Shown: positions 36,665 through 48,643 of the stretch, one piece after another | Numbering within the stretch: position 1 is the first letter of the stretch | Layout of the letters: each line of letters begins with the position of its first letter | Source of the DNA: Sclerodactyla briareus | Lineage: Eukaryota; Echinodermata; Holothuroidea; Dendrochirotida; Sclerodactylidae | Direction of reading: 5' to 3' | Assembly (NCBI GenBank): GCA_026419785.1 | Contig: JAODTK010002888.1 | Span: forward strand, 310,001 to 374,000 | Length of the DNA stretch: 64,000 nt | Notes under the pieces: generated by a model | What the model was told of the DNA's origin: nothing | Databases searched by the model: none | Seen by the model: only the letters and a program-made list of their open reading frames with translations | Translations under genes and position numbers: made by a program

Positions 36665-37634
36665 AACGGAACAATGTCAATGGCCAATTCGTACTTTTGC
36701 GTTCAATGGGCTCCTACAGTTAACAAAAATTGCCGCCAAACTGTAAACAAATCTCCGGATATAGCCACCTTTTAGTGTTTGTATATTAAAAAAGACCGTC
36801 GGGATATGAAATATAATACATTGATCTATATCACAAGCTATTAATCCTCCTAAAATCACAGTATCGTCAATTACTGGCCATTAATTTGACAACGATCCGT
36901 GGCGTTTTGAAAATTAGGCTCGCTTGAACCCCCGAGCCGCAGGTAAATTTGATTGCAACTTATAGGCCTCTCTATATTTCAAGTTAACTTCGTTATTGTG
37001 AAGAATTCGGTGACATAAAAGTATGACATGCACACAATAGGAAATGTTAGGTAACATTGAACATATATGTGATGAACATAGCTAATAACTTGATAATATT
37101 CAAGATTTGCATGCGATGAGCGCCGAATTAAATTATGACCAAAGATCATTTAGGCAACCCCAGCACATGGGACGCCGTTGGAAATTTCTGAGTGCGATTC
37201 TATTCGATTTTATGATGGACCTAAAATGCCGTCTGTTCCATTGTCCAATGCAATAAGTTTTACCCTAGGCAGTTAAAACACAAAGGGCGCTCTATAGAAC
37301 AGTTAAACTGGATCAATGGACTAGGGAGTTTCCAATGATCGCATTCTTGTACACCACACTGCATGTATTGTGAAATTTACGATTCCCCATTGAGAATTCA
37401 TTCGAAATAAATTTTTTCAGTCGAAAAACGCCGTCGGTTCCTGGAGTAATATCGCTTCGAATTGACATGATGAGAAAGGTGGAAGATCCTCTTTAAGTTA
37501 TTGAATAAAACGGAGGGATAGCTAGCAGCGTCCTGATTATTGTAATCAAAGAAACTTTGTTCGTAAAAAGAGGGAATTTACACACTGACCATTACGTTGG
37601 TTTAGCCAACAGCAAAAGCGCGGTTAGTTCCGTT
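36665..37634. mobile_element. ~970-bp insertion in right palindrome arm
   Basis: This block has no partner in the left arm. Its left side (36600-36660) pairs with about 34560-34610 and its right side (37605-37705) pairs with about 34503-34575, so it interrupts otherwise paired DNA. It begins AACGGAAC and ends GTTCCGTT, a possible 8-bp terminal inverted repeat. No coding frame was recognised. Confidence 0.5.
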
Positions 37635-38108
37635 AGGGATCGGGATAGGCAGATTAACGAGAAACTAAGTCATTATGATGAATTGATGAGAGGAGGAAAA
37701 GGACCAGCTAATCATTATGATGAACGGTGATCGGCGGGGTGCGGTGTGTAACGAGCAACTAAGTCATTATTTGCCATTTTGAAATAGACGAATAATGAGA
37801 AAAGAAGTCGTTATTACGGCATCCAGACGTTGCAATAATGAACTAAGGAAATCATTATTACCGGACTGGAAAAAACTGACGGGTACTACATGATTGCCTT
37901 GGAATTTGGCGACAAAACGGCGAATCCATTTTTCGTCCACCGATGTTTATTGGCGAAGAAACGAGCAATTTTCTCATTAGGTTGCTTGGAACATAGGTGG
38001 AATAATGAATTCTAGGTCGTTATTCCGCCTAAGATTCACTGGATTAGAACGAGTAAAGCCAGCATATTTTTTTGCGCATTCGGCGTTCAATAGTCTACCA
38101 CATTGGCT

Positions 38109-39479
38109 AATATTTGCTATCAGTGCCCATCAAACAAGTATGCAGCACAACTCATTCCTAAGCCTATGGCAGTGAAAAGTGGAAACCCACTTCCCACAGG
38201 CATGAATGGTCTCTGCATTTGTTGACATCATAAGTTTCGTTGAAACCACTCAAAAGTTACATTAAACAGCTAGGTGGCGGGGGGGGGGGGGGAGGATGGG
38301 ACCACGCCCCCATTGGCCATTGAAAGCGTTCTGTGTCCACACATTTCTAGGTCACCAATGAGAAATTGGACCCAGATGTCATGTCAAACCAAATCCAGCA
38401 GAGGCAAGGTCTAATGTAAACTAGGGCGAGATGTGATGAAAGACAACTCATCTTCCCCTGGACAATGTTTTATTGTCAACTAGGCTGCAGGCCTGGCCCT
38501 TCTGACAGATAAGATAAACAAAATGCTTCGCAGAGGATGGAGTATGTAAACAAACTCGTCTGGCAGGTCAGAGAGCTCAAAGTTAAGTTGGAAATTGGGG
38601 AATTAAATGGATTTAATTACAAATCTGAAAACACTATGCGAACATAATGTAGATAGGCTAGCCAGTAGCAAGATTCATCAAACTACCAAGTTCAACATGA
38701 TCGCAGGTTGGTTTAGAAGTTATGAATGAACGTGACGAACCAGAAGGGACGAACTAACTAAATAACGAAACGACGAACGGACGAAACGAAACGGACGAGA
38801 GATAGAGACGAGAGAGCGAGACATGATGACTTGTGGAGTGCTCTCCCGCAGCTAAAAATATAAAAAAATCCGAACTGCAGGTCGGATAGGATCTGTACAT
38901 GAGGGTATGCACTGAGTTTTCGGAGGAAAGAATTTAGGAATTGAGCCTACAAATGTTCAATAGGAGCGATTCTAGAAGCAAAGTTTTATTTGAAGGAGGT
39001 TAAGTTATGATTATCATGTTCATGCATTCTCCCCGGTATTTTTTTTTCTTGGAACAGGGGGGGGGGTATTAAGATAATGAAGTGGAACAGCCTATGCCGT
39101 TTGGCTTCGAACCCGTTTTCGCACAAATGAAGTGAATTAGAATACTGACCACACAATATTTTTTCAACTATGTGTTTTGTGATGAAGCAAGAAGACCGTA
39201 ATATAATGTTTCTCTTCGATCGGTAGACCTGGATGAGGCAAAATATCCTAGCTGTACTTGAGAAACTGCGTTTGGGGCTGTGGTCCCGCCGAAAAAGGAG
39301 AGAAAGAAGAATATGCAAGATATCTGATAGCCTAAATGTTCAAACCGGTTTTATAGAAAATTGGAAATTTCTGCTAGTTAAAGTCGGTTAAGAGTCAATA
39401 TCGGAGCGTCTTCCTGGTATCCAGATGTTCACGTAGTTGACGTTACTTGACTGATTGAAAATACAATCGAACAGAAGAA
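38109..39479. other. Unassigned stretch with GACGAA-rich tract
   Basis: Poly-G at 38278-38292 and 39057-39066. A purine-rich 'gacgaac/gacgaaac' tract at about 38735-38830 resembles the body of the SINE-like family at 16.8 and 51.0 kb. A 110-codon minus frame (38986-39318) has no recognised motif. Confidence 0.4.
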
Positions 39480-39779
39480 TCTGAGTGTTGAATTGAACGA
39501 AGTATTAGGTCCGTATTCGTTTTTCGTGGAATAGGTTCCAGCTACGAAACATCTACACATTTGTTGCGGCTGGCGGGCTTCTTTTCTTTTTTTAATTCGC
39601 GAACCGATCACCATTGTCTCAAAGAATAGAAATGATTTGAGTGCTGTTACATTTGACTGAGTTCTCTTGTAGATGAGGTATCGAACGACGCTTTCATTCC
39701 CCACATCATTGATGCTCATTTTCTCGAATATCAAAGGTTGAATGGCTAGAGTGACAGCGGGTAAGGTCTGTTTATACAT
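39480..39779 (-). repeat. Third copy of the 29.3-kb exon-like sequence
   Basis: Similar to 29280-29480: shared blocks are 'gtagatgaggta', 'atgatttgagtgctgt' and 'catttgttgc/acatc' in the same order. The minus frame reads EKMSINDVGNESVVRYLIYK and continues for about 70 residues. A second frame gives PASRNKCVDVS, matching VPAGCNKCIRF of the 29.3-kb copy. Either a dispersed repeat or a small gene family. Confidence 0.5.
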
Positions 39780-40715
39780 AGGTCATCGTCATTCCCGGTA
39801 GAACTTCTGAAGAAAAACGACGGAAACTTCTTGATCCGAGGTTGGGAAACGCTGTTACGATAGCATCCCACCCGTCTCATTCAAATGCTGAAATTCAGAT
39901 CGATCATGAACACGGTTCATTTCAGGAACTGGACACACCGCTTATGCGTATTGTTCATTGCACTTTATATACGTCAAGTAGGTAATGCAGTTTCCACAGA
40001 AATGCAAGTCTCACCATATTTTGACCGACGTTAAAACAAAGACAGTACTGCGAGGGTCACTAGTGCAGTAATGAGGGGCGCTGAAAATGAGTTTGGAATG
40101 GCACCTGTTTTGAATAGTCGAGCTTCATCCTCATAAAATTGTCAACAAGGAACACAATAGTTCCGTTTCGAAAATGACTGAAAAATTGACAAGTGTTTGT
40201 TCTCACAGAACATGATTTTGTTACAAGTAATAAATAGGCCTATCTCGAGATATTCTGGATGACGTTTTAAAAAACCGCTTCCCTTAAAAATATACACCAC
40301 AAACATGGATCTCTTTTTGTTTGGGGGGGGGGGGGGGGGCATATACGACAAAATCTTGGACTTTTCAATCCGAATAGTAGAATAGGACGAATTTAATTTG
40401 GGTAAGAAGATCAAATGTAGATGTAATCACAAAACACATGGTGCGTCCGAGAATAAACCATTTTAATTGATGTTATTAAGCCAGAATATTGAAATTTGTA
40501 GAGAAAACACAAATGTATTTTCCGTAGAAAGTGGGTGGATGAAAATCCTGAAATTGTGAATCAAACGAACAAAAACAACCACTCTTATATTAAAATTCAG
40601 TCAGGTTGGGGATTAGATCGACATCATTATAGCCCACATATAATACTACCCCCGAGACTCACTGGAAGTGTCTCGGGATATTATGGGCTTTGGGTGTTTT
40701 TTGGGGGGCTTGTGT
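39780..40715. other. Unassigned stretch
   Basis: Contains a poly-G run at 40323-40340. No gene or repeat is assigned. Confidence 0.5.
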
Positions 40716-40716
40716 A

Positions 40717-40750
40717 GCCGCCGCCGCCGTCCCAGGATCCGCCGCCGCCA
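40717..40750. repeat. (CCG)n short repeat
   Basis: Two GCCGCCGCC blocks separated by 'gtcccaggatcc'. Confidence 0.7.
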
Positions 40751-40789
40751 GAAAAACTTTAGGCGTTAGAGCAATAACTCTTTAACGCT

Positions 40790-41310
40790 TCTATCGATGA
40801 TCTGAAACTTGGTACACAGTCATGTCCGCCTAGTAAATCTCGGATGAGTTCGGAAATAGTGGGGCATCACTGCACTGATGGGGGCTGCTAATTTGCAAAT
40901 TCTGCGAAATCTCAAGTTAGTCGGATTCAAACCGCAAACTTGGTGGGTAGGGACGAGAGGTGATCCCCCGAAAAATGTTTAGAGGTCATTCAAGGTCATG
41001 AAGGTCAAATGTTCGAAATTTAGGCGATTCTCCAAACATGCCGATTTGAACGAAACTTGGTGGTAGGGACTGTAGTTGATCCAAAAAAAATGTGGTCCCA
41101 TTTCAAAGGTTCACGGAGGTCAAATTTGCGAAATTCTTGCGATTTTCCAAAAACTTCTGGAGATTTGAACGAAACTTGGTGGATGGGAGGCTACATTTGT
41201 TCCTCATACAATTGAAGTTACTTTTCAAAGCCATCCGGGGTCGAATTTGCATAATCATGTGCCTAATCAAACTCCATGGATTACAACAAACTTGGTGGAT
41301 GAAGGTATCT
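40790..41310 (+). repeat. ~117-130-bp tandem repeat
   Basis: The 'gaacgaaacttggtggg' core recurs at about 40805, 40936, 41053, 41172 and 41288. Between cores lie 'aaggtcatgaaggtcaaat' and 'cgattctccaaa'-like blocks. The 137-codon frame starting at 41092 is largely within this array. Confidence 0.75.
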
Positions 41311-41577
41311 TGGTTTTCTGACCAAGATTATGGGGGTGTTAGATACTTCTTAATTCCAATGAGTGCTCAAAAAAGCGGGGATATAACGTGGGACGGTTTA
41401 CCAGCCGAAACATGTTATAGGTGGGCTATGAGCTTTTGCAACTCCAGAGTAATAATCTTTGTGCTTTCATTTGGTCAGAGTCGTTGGTTGTGGCTAGTGA
41501 CGTGAAAGTAATCTTGTATGCACGATTGTTGGCATCCTACAACCATTCCAATGAATGTAAATTTGTGCCGTTTTCAG

Positions 41578-41714
41578 GCGACGAGACTGACCCCGCGAGC
41601 GACCGCGGCAACCGGGAACAGGGTGCCAGTGTACCTACCTATAGTAGAACTGATGAGTCTTCCATGCACCTTAAGCCAGTGAGCCCTCCTGCACGATCAC
41701 CATGGTGGGGTTGA
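41578..41714 (+). CDS. Possible terminal exon, unknown product
   Basis: A good acceptor (gtgccgttttcag) ends at 41577. The following frame reads DETDPASDRGNREQGASVPT, then YSRTDESSMHLKPVSPPARS, and stops with PWWG at a TGA (41712-41714). Composition is hydrophilic with Ser/Pro/acidic bias, as in disordered tails. No donor is needed if it is the last exon. I found no upstream partner; the DNA before it is a tandem repeat. Unrecognised. Confidence 0.3.
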
Positions 41715-42871
41715 ACGTCGAAAATTTGAGTTGCAGATAACTGAGGCCACCGATTCTAGAATGAGCGTATACTTGGCGATGGGGTGGGACAGGCCTCAAA
41801 TTCGGTGTGTTATGTTAAAGCGTATTATCTTGCACATGGAACCCTTGTGCCCTTACTGAGAAGTGTTAGCCCGATCACGGTGGCCGGAAAGGTGAAAAAC
41901 CAGGAACAGTAGTAAACTAATAGATGAGCTCATCTCTGCCGCCATGGGTGCAAAATCTGTCCCGTCAAAACGCTTATTCCGTTCGAAAGTCTATGGTCTT
42001 GTGGCACTTATCATCACAATCAGTTGCTTACCAAGAGAGAGTTGCCTTAGTATCAAATTGCACTTGGAGACACATGCGTTGCAATATTGATGAACACATC
42101 TGTTTAAACGTCAAATGAACAGTGGACAGAGTGGATTTTCGTGAAAAATGTATTAGTCGCATGGGTCATAGGTTTATGGGGGGGGGTCTGATTCCCAACC
42201 CCCCTCCGCCTCGTGTACGCACTGCCCCCGATAATGAACTGAGATATTAGGGGAGAAACTAGCTACGAGAGAAAATCCGCCTTAAGACGACCATTCCATT
42301 GCGAGCGACTGTTTCATGTTGAAGCTACAGGAGTTGGCCATGAGATAGTTGGAATAAACAGTCAACGGCTATCTGCTATATGGCTATGGATCTGCTTCAC
42401 CCCCGAACCTATAGTGTTTTGTCAATGCCTGACAGACGGGTCACTCTCGATTAATTAAATTATGATATAGTGTATCGAGTATTTTCCAGCCAGCTATCAT
42501 TAGCTTGCTACCATATAGCTGTATAGCGCTGTAGCTGTATAGCTGTATTAGTATATGACTGTAATACCTGCGCAGTCTTGTTCAGACATTTCAGTTAAGT
42601 GCATATTTTATCCCACTGTGTCTGTATTCGAAGCGTCAAGCATACTTTGACCCCATTACAATCCTACAAGGCGGGGTGGGGGAGGGGATAGAACTCAGTC
42701 ACGTGTCGAGGAGCTACTGACATACCAATATATCGCATGTTCGGGATGACTGAGTGATTCTGTCAATGGCGAATACCTATAACATCATTTTTAAGGCACT
42801 GAAGTTTGGTATCGGCTACGGGAAACGTCCATGCCTGCTGGAAAATTCTCTATGGATCTGATCTGGATTGT
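41715..42871. other. Unassigned stretch
   Basis: Poly-G at 42178-42186. A short 'agctgtat' direct repeat (about 42510-42550). No supported gene. Confidence 0.5.
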
Positions 42872-42879
42872 TTTAGACA

Positions 42880-43560
42880 ACAGAGTCGGGAGCCCGGGGG
42901 GTCAGCCTCGTCTGGAGAGGTAACCATTTGAGCCATACAGCAGGGACAAACGCTAATGGCCTGCAAGTGAAATGGTGTTCTGGCACGTCCCTTCTGGTGG
43001 GTGTGGTGGTGAGGGCCATAAAAAAAGGCCCAAAACTTAGCTAGCTTAGCTCCCTCGGTACCCTGCAGGAATCTAACGGGGCCCAAATGTCTCCAGTATC
43101 CCATGAACCTGAATGGACCCGTGACAGACTTTTAGTTGGTGGAGTGGGCCCTCCAACGCCATAACTGGGGCCCAAATATGAGCTAGCTTAGGCTCTGAGG
43201 TACTAGTTGGAACAAATGGAAAATGGTCATGACACTCCGCAGCATCACAAATGGGGAACCAATGACAGACTTTCAATGTGGTTGGGTTGGGTGCTGCCAA
43301 CGCCATCAAGATATCCCCACCCCTGCGCCCTACAGCTACCTAGTTAGCCTCGTGATGTAACCAGTTGAAACAAGTAAGAAATGATCGTGACACTCCAAGC
43401 TATCACAAATGACCAATGACCGACATTTTCAATTTGTGGTTTGGTGCGCCAGACTCCATACAATCCCCACCCTTCAGCTAACCTAGGTACTCGTAAGGTA
43501 ACCAGTTGAGACAAAGTATAAATGTTCGTGACACTCCCCACTTCACAAATGCACAGTTTG
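42880..43560 (-). repeat. Left arm ~145-bp tandem units
   Basis: Five units, with 'ggtaacca'-like starts near 42918, 43057, 43199, 43356 and 43497. They are reverse-complement relatives of the array at 49000-49800. Confidence 0.8.
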
Positions 43561-43589
43561 AAAACGTAATAGTAATAGGGAGGGGGTGG

Positions 43590-44450
43590 GGGGGGGGTTT
43601 GGCGGTCCCATCTAGTGTTGCGCTTTGACGGCGAACAGGCCTTATCGTTATGGGAGGGCTACCTGAGATCCTGAATTCGACTCAGCGGATTTTGGGCCGG
43701 GCTCTTGGGCAAAACCACTTTAATAATTCGCGGCCTTGGTGACGTGGATTGCCGTTTTTGAGTTGAGGTCGCGTGGTGTTTGTCAAAACGTCTTGAACTA
43801 AAATGGCTTAACCAGTCTGACATGTGTCTTTGAGTAAGTCTCTCTTACACATAGTAGTTTTGGCATTCAAGGTTCATGCGCCTGTTGATCAACGGCGTCC
43901 TTCGTGATATTGTGTATCAGGCAAAAATAATAGCGACTGAACAATTTGATCCCTTGTAGTTGGCTCTCGGGTTTGTAAGCTGAGTTGGACAGGTGATGCA
44001 AACAACGCTTCAGAGTGGTATCGTGTCTTCTGGCAAATATCAATGTATTTGTAATGCACTTTTGACGGCCGATTGAACAATTTGACCATTTTTTGTTGGG
44101 CTTTTGGGGTTTGTTAACACGCTTGGTGGTAATTCAAGGTATTCTCACATCGTTTGCCACTTGACAGTCCGGCAGTGAATGGTTTAAACGGGCGGGTATA
44201 TAACCCCCTATTTTTAACATGTTCACGCTTGTTCACCTTTTTGTGACTCGTGACTGGTATGATGAGGTATGAAAGCGAGTGAGACGGGGTAGCGCGCTTT
44301 TAGACGCCCGACGGAATATCGTCTTGACGCGACAACGGTATCGCCACGATATATCGTCACAATGATATCGAGCGACATCTATGTAACCCTAGTGTCGAAA
44401 TATCGCGAGACGACATCGCCGCCAGGCCCCACATGCGTCCCGTGATCCTG
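43590..44450 (-). repeat. Left inner arm of composite element
   Basis: Pairs with the reverse complement of about 47350-48520. 'gacggaatatcg..cacgatatatcgtcac' at 44308-44372 mirrors 47380-47450. 'aacaatttgatc' units occur near 43950 and 44080. The part at 43640-43740 ('gaattcgactc..gggcaaaaccacttt') has a weak SINE-like look but is shared with the right arm. Confidence 0.65.
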
Positions 44451-44559
44451 CCCTCTCTGGGTGGAGTTAGGCATGTTAGAGCAGTTGTGTTCACGTGAGT
44501 GAGCCTTCGTTGGCTTGAGACTTTGGAACCATACTAAAGTTTCTGCCCTCGGTATTATT

Positions 44560-46960
44560 TGGGGCTTCATCAGTGGTCATCGTCTTGCGGCGTGTGTCCT
44601 CTGGTCTCTGTTCTTGTACAACTTTTGAGCATTTTTGTTTATAGTGCTGCGATCAACTCCTCGAGAAGAGTACGTCCCTTCCTTCTCTGTTTTTTCTTGT
44701 GCATGCCCGTGTGGAAATCATGCCCGTGTAGAAATCTGGATTAACGAGTAAATCTCTGGATTTTGTGCCCTTTTGTAGGCAATTATAGGCTTTGGGGAAA
44801 CAGTTGCGATAGTTCTGGGTGACCGTTTATAAAGTGCCAATGCTTAGTTAAGGACTCTTTTAGGTCCCTGGTTTTGACATTGGGGGGGGGGGTAAAGGTT
44901 AGTTTGAACCCCAGTGGTGGTTCTGATTGTGGGCGTGCCGTGCCGTTTGTGCGGTCCTCATGCTGATAGATTTGGATACGGATACCACCTCTCCTTACGT
45001 GTAGTTACGGAGCAAAAGTTTTTTCTGTGTAATTGTTTTTTTTCTCGATGAAGTCGGCGCTGTCTGCCTCTTGTTGCATAGCGTGCATACCTTAGAACTT
45101 CCCCTTTGATAAAGCCATTTGAAGTGGCTTGGGGATGAGCTTAATTGCGATCTAAATATGGGTAGGTTTCCGTGTGCTTGGAATATAGATTCTTGTATCT
45201 GGACAGCCGTTTTGACGGAATTGCCTCCCTTGAAAATTGTTAGATCGGGGTATGTGACTTCAGTATCAGAAATTCCTGCGTGAACCAATGAGTGGGGTGT
45301 ATACGTTTATACGTTCCACCATGGCGTTCAGTTCATCTTCGTTCCAACCCCTGGTCAAAAGCAAAAAAACAAGTAGGTCCATCTTCGGGGGTCCGGTACC
45401 TTAGGGCCAGTGTTGTAGTGGTGGGGTTTGGTTTTGATGAGATGATTGGATGTCTCTAGTTTTTGTGCATAACAATGTCGCAGATCTCAGAGGACGCTTG
45501 ACTGCCCCATTGCGCAACAACCATTTTTTTGTCTATAATTGGCGTGTTGATTCAAAGCGTTGCGTGAAATTATAAGATCATGAGTTTGGCGCATGATGTG
45601 GACGATATTTTCGGTATGAGTCGTAATGTCCTCATGTGTCGAGAGCCTCATCATTGGCGTGTTGGTGACATTGATATGACATCCAGAGTAGCGATACATT
45701 AACTGGTCATTTCAACCCTGCGTAGTGTAGGGTGATTTTGTGTCTTCCACATAGCGTTCCTTGTCCTTATTACTATTGGAAGGAGGAAATAATCCCCAGA
45801 GGCTGAGATTGGCTCTGTTGGGGACCCGATACCGCCTATGATAGTTCTGCCTGCAAATTTTTGAGTTTGCTGGAGGTGCTTTGTGCACCTTAGGCAAGAG
45901 ACGTATATCACGGCGTCGGTCACGTTGGTGGATTTAGTTAGTTGAATGTCTCTTTCTCTTTCGTCCTATTTCTTTGTTGAGAGCATGTTTAAAGCGGTTT
46001 TGAACACCCGTCCGTGGGGCCTTTGGTTTATGGTCGCTCGGTAAACCCGTTCGTGATTACAGCTTTTCAGCTGCTTCGATCTCTGTTTGATAATCTGAGC
46101 GATTGAGTATGGCTTGCCTCTTCCTTTGTCGAAGCTTCACCGCAAATGGAGTAATCCGTTCCTAATGGTATTCAGAGCGATGCGTTCTGCTTTCTGGGTA
46201 TTGTTGCGTGCATTCTCAATAGGATGCTAGCCATCTCAGCCTTTGTTGCCTCCACAGTATCTTCTCAAGTTCTGGTTTAAAGCCTGGGGACCATGTGGAT
46301 TGCATGCGATCTTTGCGTGTTCGCTGCTTTTTTATTATGTCGCATGACTAACCGAAGGCGCATTGTTCTTGTGCGTTCCTTTATGGAGGGAAACATGCGT
46401 CGCTCGGTTATCTAGTGTCCATGATGAACTTTAACCCACCTAGGCGATAACCTCTGATATTGTTGGAGGGCGGTCTGATAGGTTTCTGACGTACTCTTTG
46501 AGTTATTTTTGCCTCATTTTGCAGGTTTTGTTGTGGCTACGTGTAGCCCCGCTCCCTGAGAGGTTGATATAACGATGTACGGTTATTTTAATATTAATTT
46601 TACCCGCTCTGTTAAATTTCCGTTTTTGGTTAGACGGATCGTGTTATTCTCTACTCTGACAGTAAAGAAATGGACACGGACACAGGCTTGTTTGAGAGAA
46701 CTTGGGCTGATGCAACCCTTTCTGGTGTCTTGTGGTGCCCTAAGAAGAGCCGTTTGATCACAGAAAAGGTCTGGGCCTATCTGCATTTGGATTTGTAACG
46801 CTTAGCTCCTGCCGACTTCTTCTGTGAGGTGTCTCTTTCCCCCCCGTTCGTTCTTCTCCGCATAAGCTTCTGTAGCGACGGCTGGATTCGACACGTTTGT
46901 CCTCGTAGGACTAGATTCTCTGGTGAGCCCTGTTGTGTTGTTTCCTGGAAGCTGTCTTTG
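44560..46960 (-). pseudogene. Penelope-like element reverse transcriptase, frame-broken
   Basis: Reading 46960 to 44560 on the minus strand across frames gives ordered Penelope-like signatures. NLSDRPPTISEVIAWVGLKF-like sequence is near 46480, then WSPGFKPELEKIL near 46290. LPKVHKAPPANSK-like sequence follows near 45890, then RTIIGGIGSPTEPIS (about 45800-45850) and ATLDVISM..TNTPNDEAL (about 45640-45690). Next are VAQWGSQASSEICDIVMHKL near 45480, ISDTEVTYPDLTIFKGG near 45250 and VKTRDLKESLTKHWHF near 44870. IIAYKRAQN..RDLLVNPDF ends near 44720. This is the family's usual order. At least six frameshifts interrupt it. The YxDD box expected near 45390 is not readable, and no GIY-YIG endonuclease follows. 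Non-functional as written. Confidence 0.85.
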
Positions 46961-47349
46961 TACCCGCTTCGCACTGACGTGAGAGCTCTCCGCGCCAGGA
47001 TCTGGACTAGGCGAGGTTCTGCCCGACGGAGTGACGAGTCCCCAGACCTCGTCAGTCCCTCGTCTGTCCCTCGTCAGAGCCGTAGTGCCCCTTGGGAGTG
47101 TTTATAACCCTTTTCACCCGAAGGTAGTTTAGGGTGTATCCTTCCGACTCCTGACGTCGAGTTACTCTCAAGCCTCTTTGTTAATAAAATACTCTTCTCC
47201 TGAAGGGCGTAGGGGTCGTCGACGTGGCTCCGTATTTTCTGGTACGAGACGTTGGATACGGCCTGGACATTTTTTGTGAGTCTCAAGCCAGCAAAGGCTC
47301 TTAAACGTCCAACATACGCTCCTAGCTGCTATTCGCTAGTGAGGGGCAG

Positions 47350-48340
47350 TGGGACACGGTAGCGCACTCGTGGCTTGCCGCGATACCGTCTCGCGATGTA
47401 TCGAATTGTGGTTGCATAGATATCATTGTGACGATATACCGTACGATATCAAATCGCATTGGGACGGTTTTCGCCGGCAAGGTCATAGCAGCGTCCCGGT
47501 CGTTTTACTAGCTGGTCATACCTCCTCTGCCAGTCCCAGCCACACAAAGGCTACGCAAGTGAACAACTTGTTTTTCAAATCGAAGTTATTACCTTCCGAT
47601 TACCAATTTCACTGAACGGGACTGTCACTATTGCAGGAGCATGAGCATCTCATGAACATACCAAAGTCCTTTTTCAAACAACCCAGCGTTTAAAGTTTTA
47701 GCCTGATTATGGCATCCAAGGTGGTCATTGTTTTCATTCGGCCAATATACAACATATATTTGTCCGATTACGATCCACTCCTAAACTTTACATACTCCTG
47801 TAACTCGCGTGATCAAGTCCGTTAACAAAAAGCTAAAAGTGATCAAATTGTTCAATCAGCTATATAGTATTTTGCATGATTAGCAATATCACGGACGGAC
47901 TGTTGCTATTGACCAGAGGCGCATGGCGTCTTGGCAACTCCCAAAAGTCGTTCTACCCATCGTTAACAGTTTTTCAACCTAGAATTGTGGTTTCCGATGG
48001 TCAATTGTTCAGTCGCATTTTATAAAAACGCTTTTTTTGCCAGAACTTTAACGATACCACTCACGAACCTTTAAACATGCCTGCTCAACTTTACTTACTT
48101 GATTGACCTGGGCTAATAAAGCTCACAAGTGAATCAAATTGTTCCAATGGGCTCCTGCTAATTTTAGCCTGACTGACAATATCACAGAACGGGTCATGGT
48201 AATTGACAGGCGCTGGCACTCATGAAGCACAACACGTGTTAGACTTACTAAAGTCATCTATCCGACTTAGTCAAGCCAATTCCGACATTGTTCAATTTGT
48301 GTGACGAACACCACACATTTGCACTCAAAACGGCAACTCA
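47350..48340 (+). repeat. Right inner arm with ~285-bp tandem units
   Basis: 'cactgaacgggactgtcact', 'cacggacggactgttgctat' and 'cacagaacgggtcatggtaa' mark three units at about 47610, 47890 and 48183. Each has 'gatcaaattgttcaat'-like DNA upstream of the next. Its proximal end, 'catagatatcattgtgacga', mirrors the left inner arm. Confidence 0.75.
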
Positions 48341-48643
48341 CGGCCCTACGCCACAAATATTGAAGTGGGTTTTTTGCCCAATCCAGGCCGCAAAATCCGT
48401 TGAGTCGGATTCCAGGATGCTCAGGTAGCCTCCCATAACAATTAAGTCCTGTTCGCTCAGGTCAAAGCGCAACACTAGATGGTGACCGTCAACCCCCCTT
48501 ACTACAAGGATTCCCACTTTGTGATCAGGGAATTGCTTCCAGCGTAGCAAAAAAACATGTAGTGGGGGTTGTGTGGTTGTCACATCTGCACTTGAAACGA
48601 TCTGATTGTGATTATTCACGATTACTATGACAAAAGTAACCAC
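48338..48643 (-). CDS. 101-codon frame in right arm
   Basis: An open frame reading VTTTQPPLHVFLLRWKQFPD, then VRGVDGHHLVLRFDLSEQDL and SILESDSTDFAAWIGQ. It has a protein-like composition and no stops. The matching part of the left arm (43590-43740) keeps the DNA similarity but not the frame. It could be a fragment of an element-encoded protein. No domain recognised. Confidence 0.25.
   Translation of the reverse strand: MVTFVIVIVNNHNQIVSSADVTTTQPPLHVFLLRWKQFPDHKVGILVVRGVDGHHLVLRFDLSEQDLIVMGGYLSILESDSTDFAAWIGQKTHFNICGVGP

Larger units (their letters stand above)
34118..38108. mobile_element. 4-kb imperfect palindrome (foldback-like element)
   Basis: DNA from 34118 to about 35420 matches the reverse complement of about 35715-38108. 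Successive landmarks appear in mirrored order: 'gaacgccga' / 'tgcgcaaaaa', 'cgtcattattaccg', 'aataatgagaaaagaagtcg', 'attattccgcccttc', 'gagagcgctttc', 'gcgcccaataatggaaaa', a G/C run, then a ~190-bp-family unit. The right arm is longer because of a ~970-bp insertion (36665-37634). The centre (about 35420-35715) is unpaired and contains a SINE-like sequence. No transposase frame was found. Arms are roughly 70-80 percent alike by eye, so the structure is old. Confidence 0.75.

Noticed and set aside
41092-41505. 137-codon plus-strand ORF
   Set aside because: Most of it is the ~117-bp tandem repeat, and the frame changes meaning between units.
43640-43740. SINE insertion in the left arm of the 6.9-kb element
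   Set aside because: The same sequence is present at the mirrored place in the right arm, so it is part of the arm, not a separate insertion.
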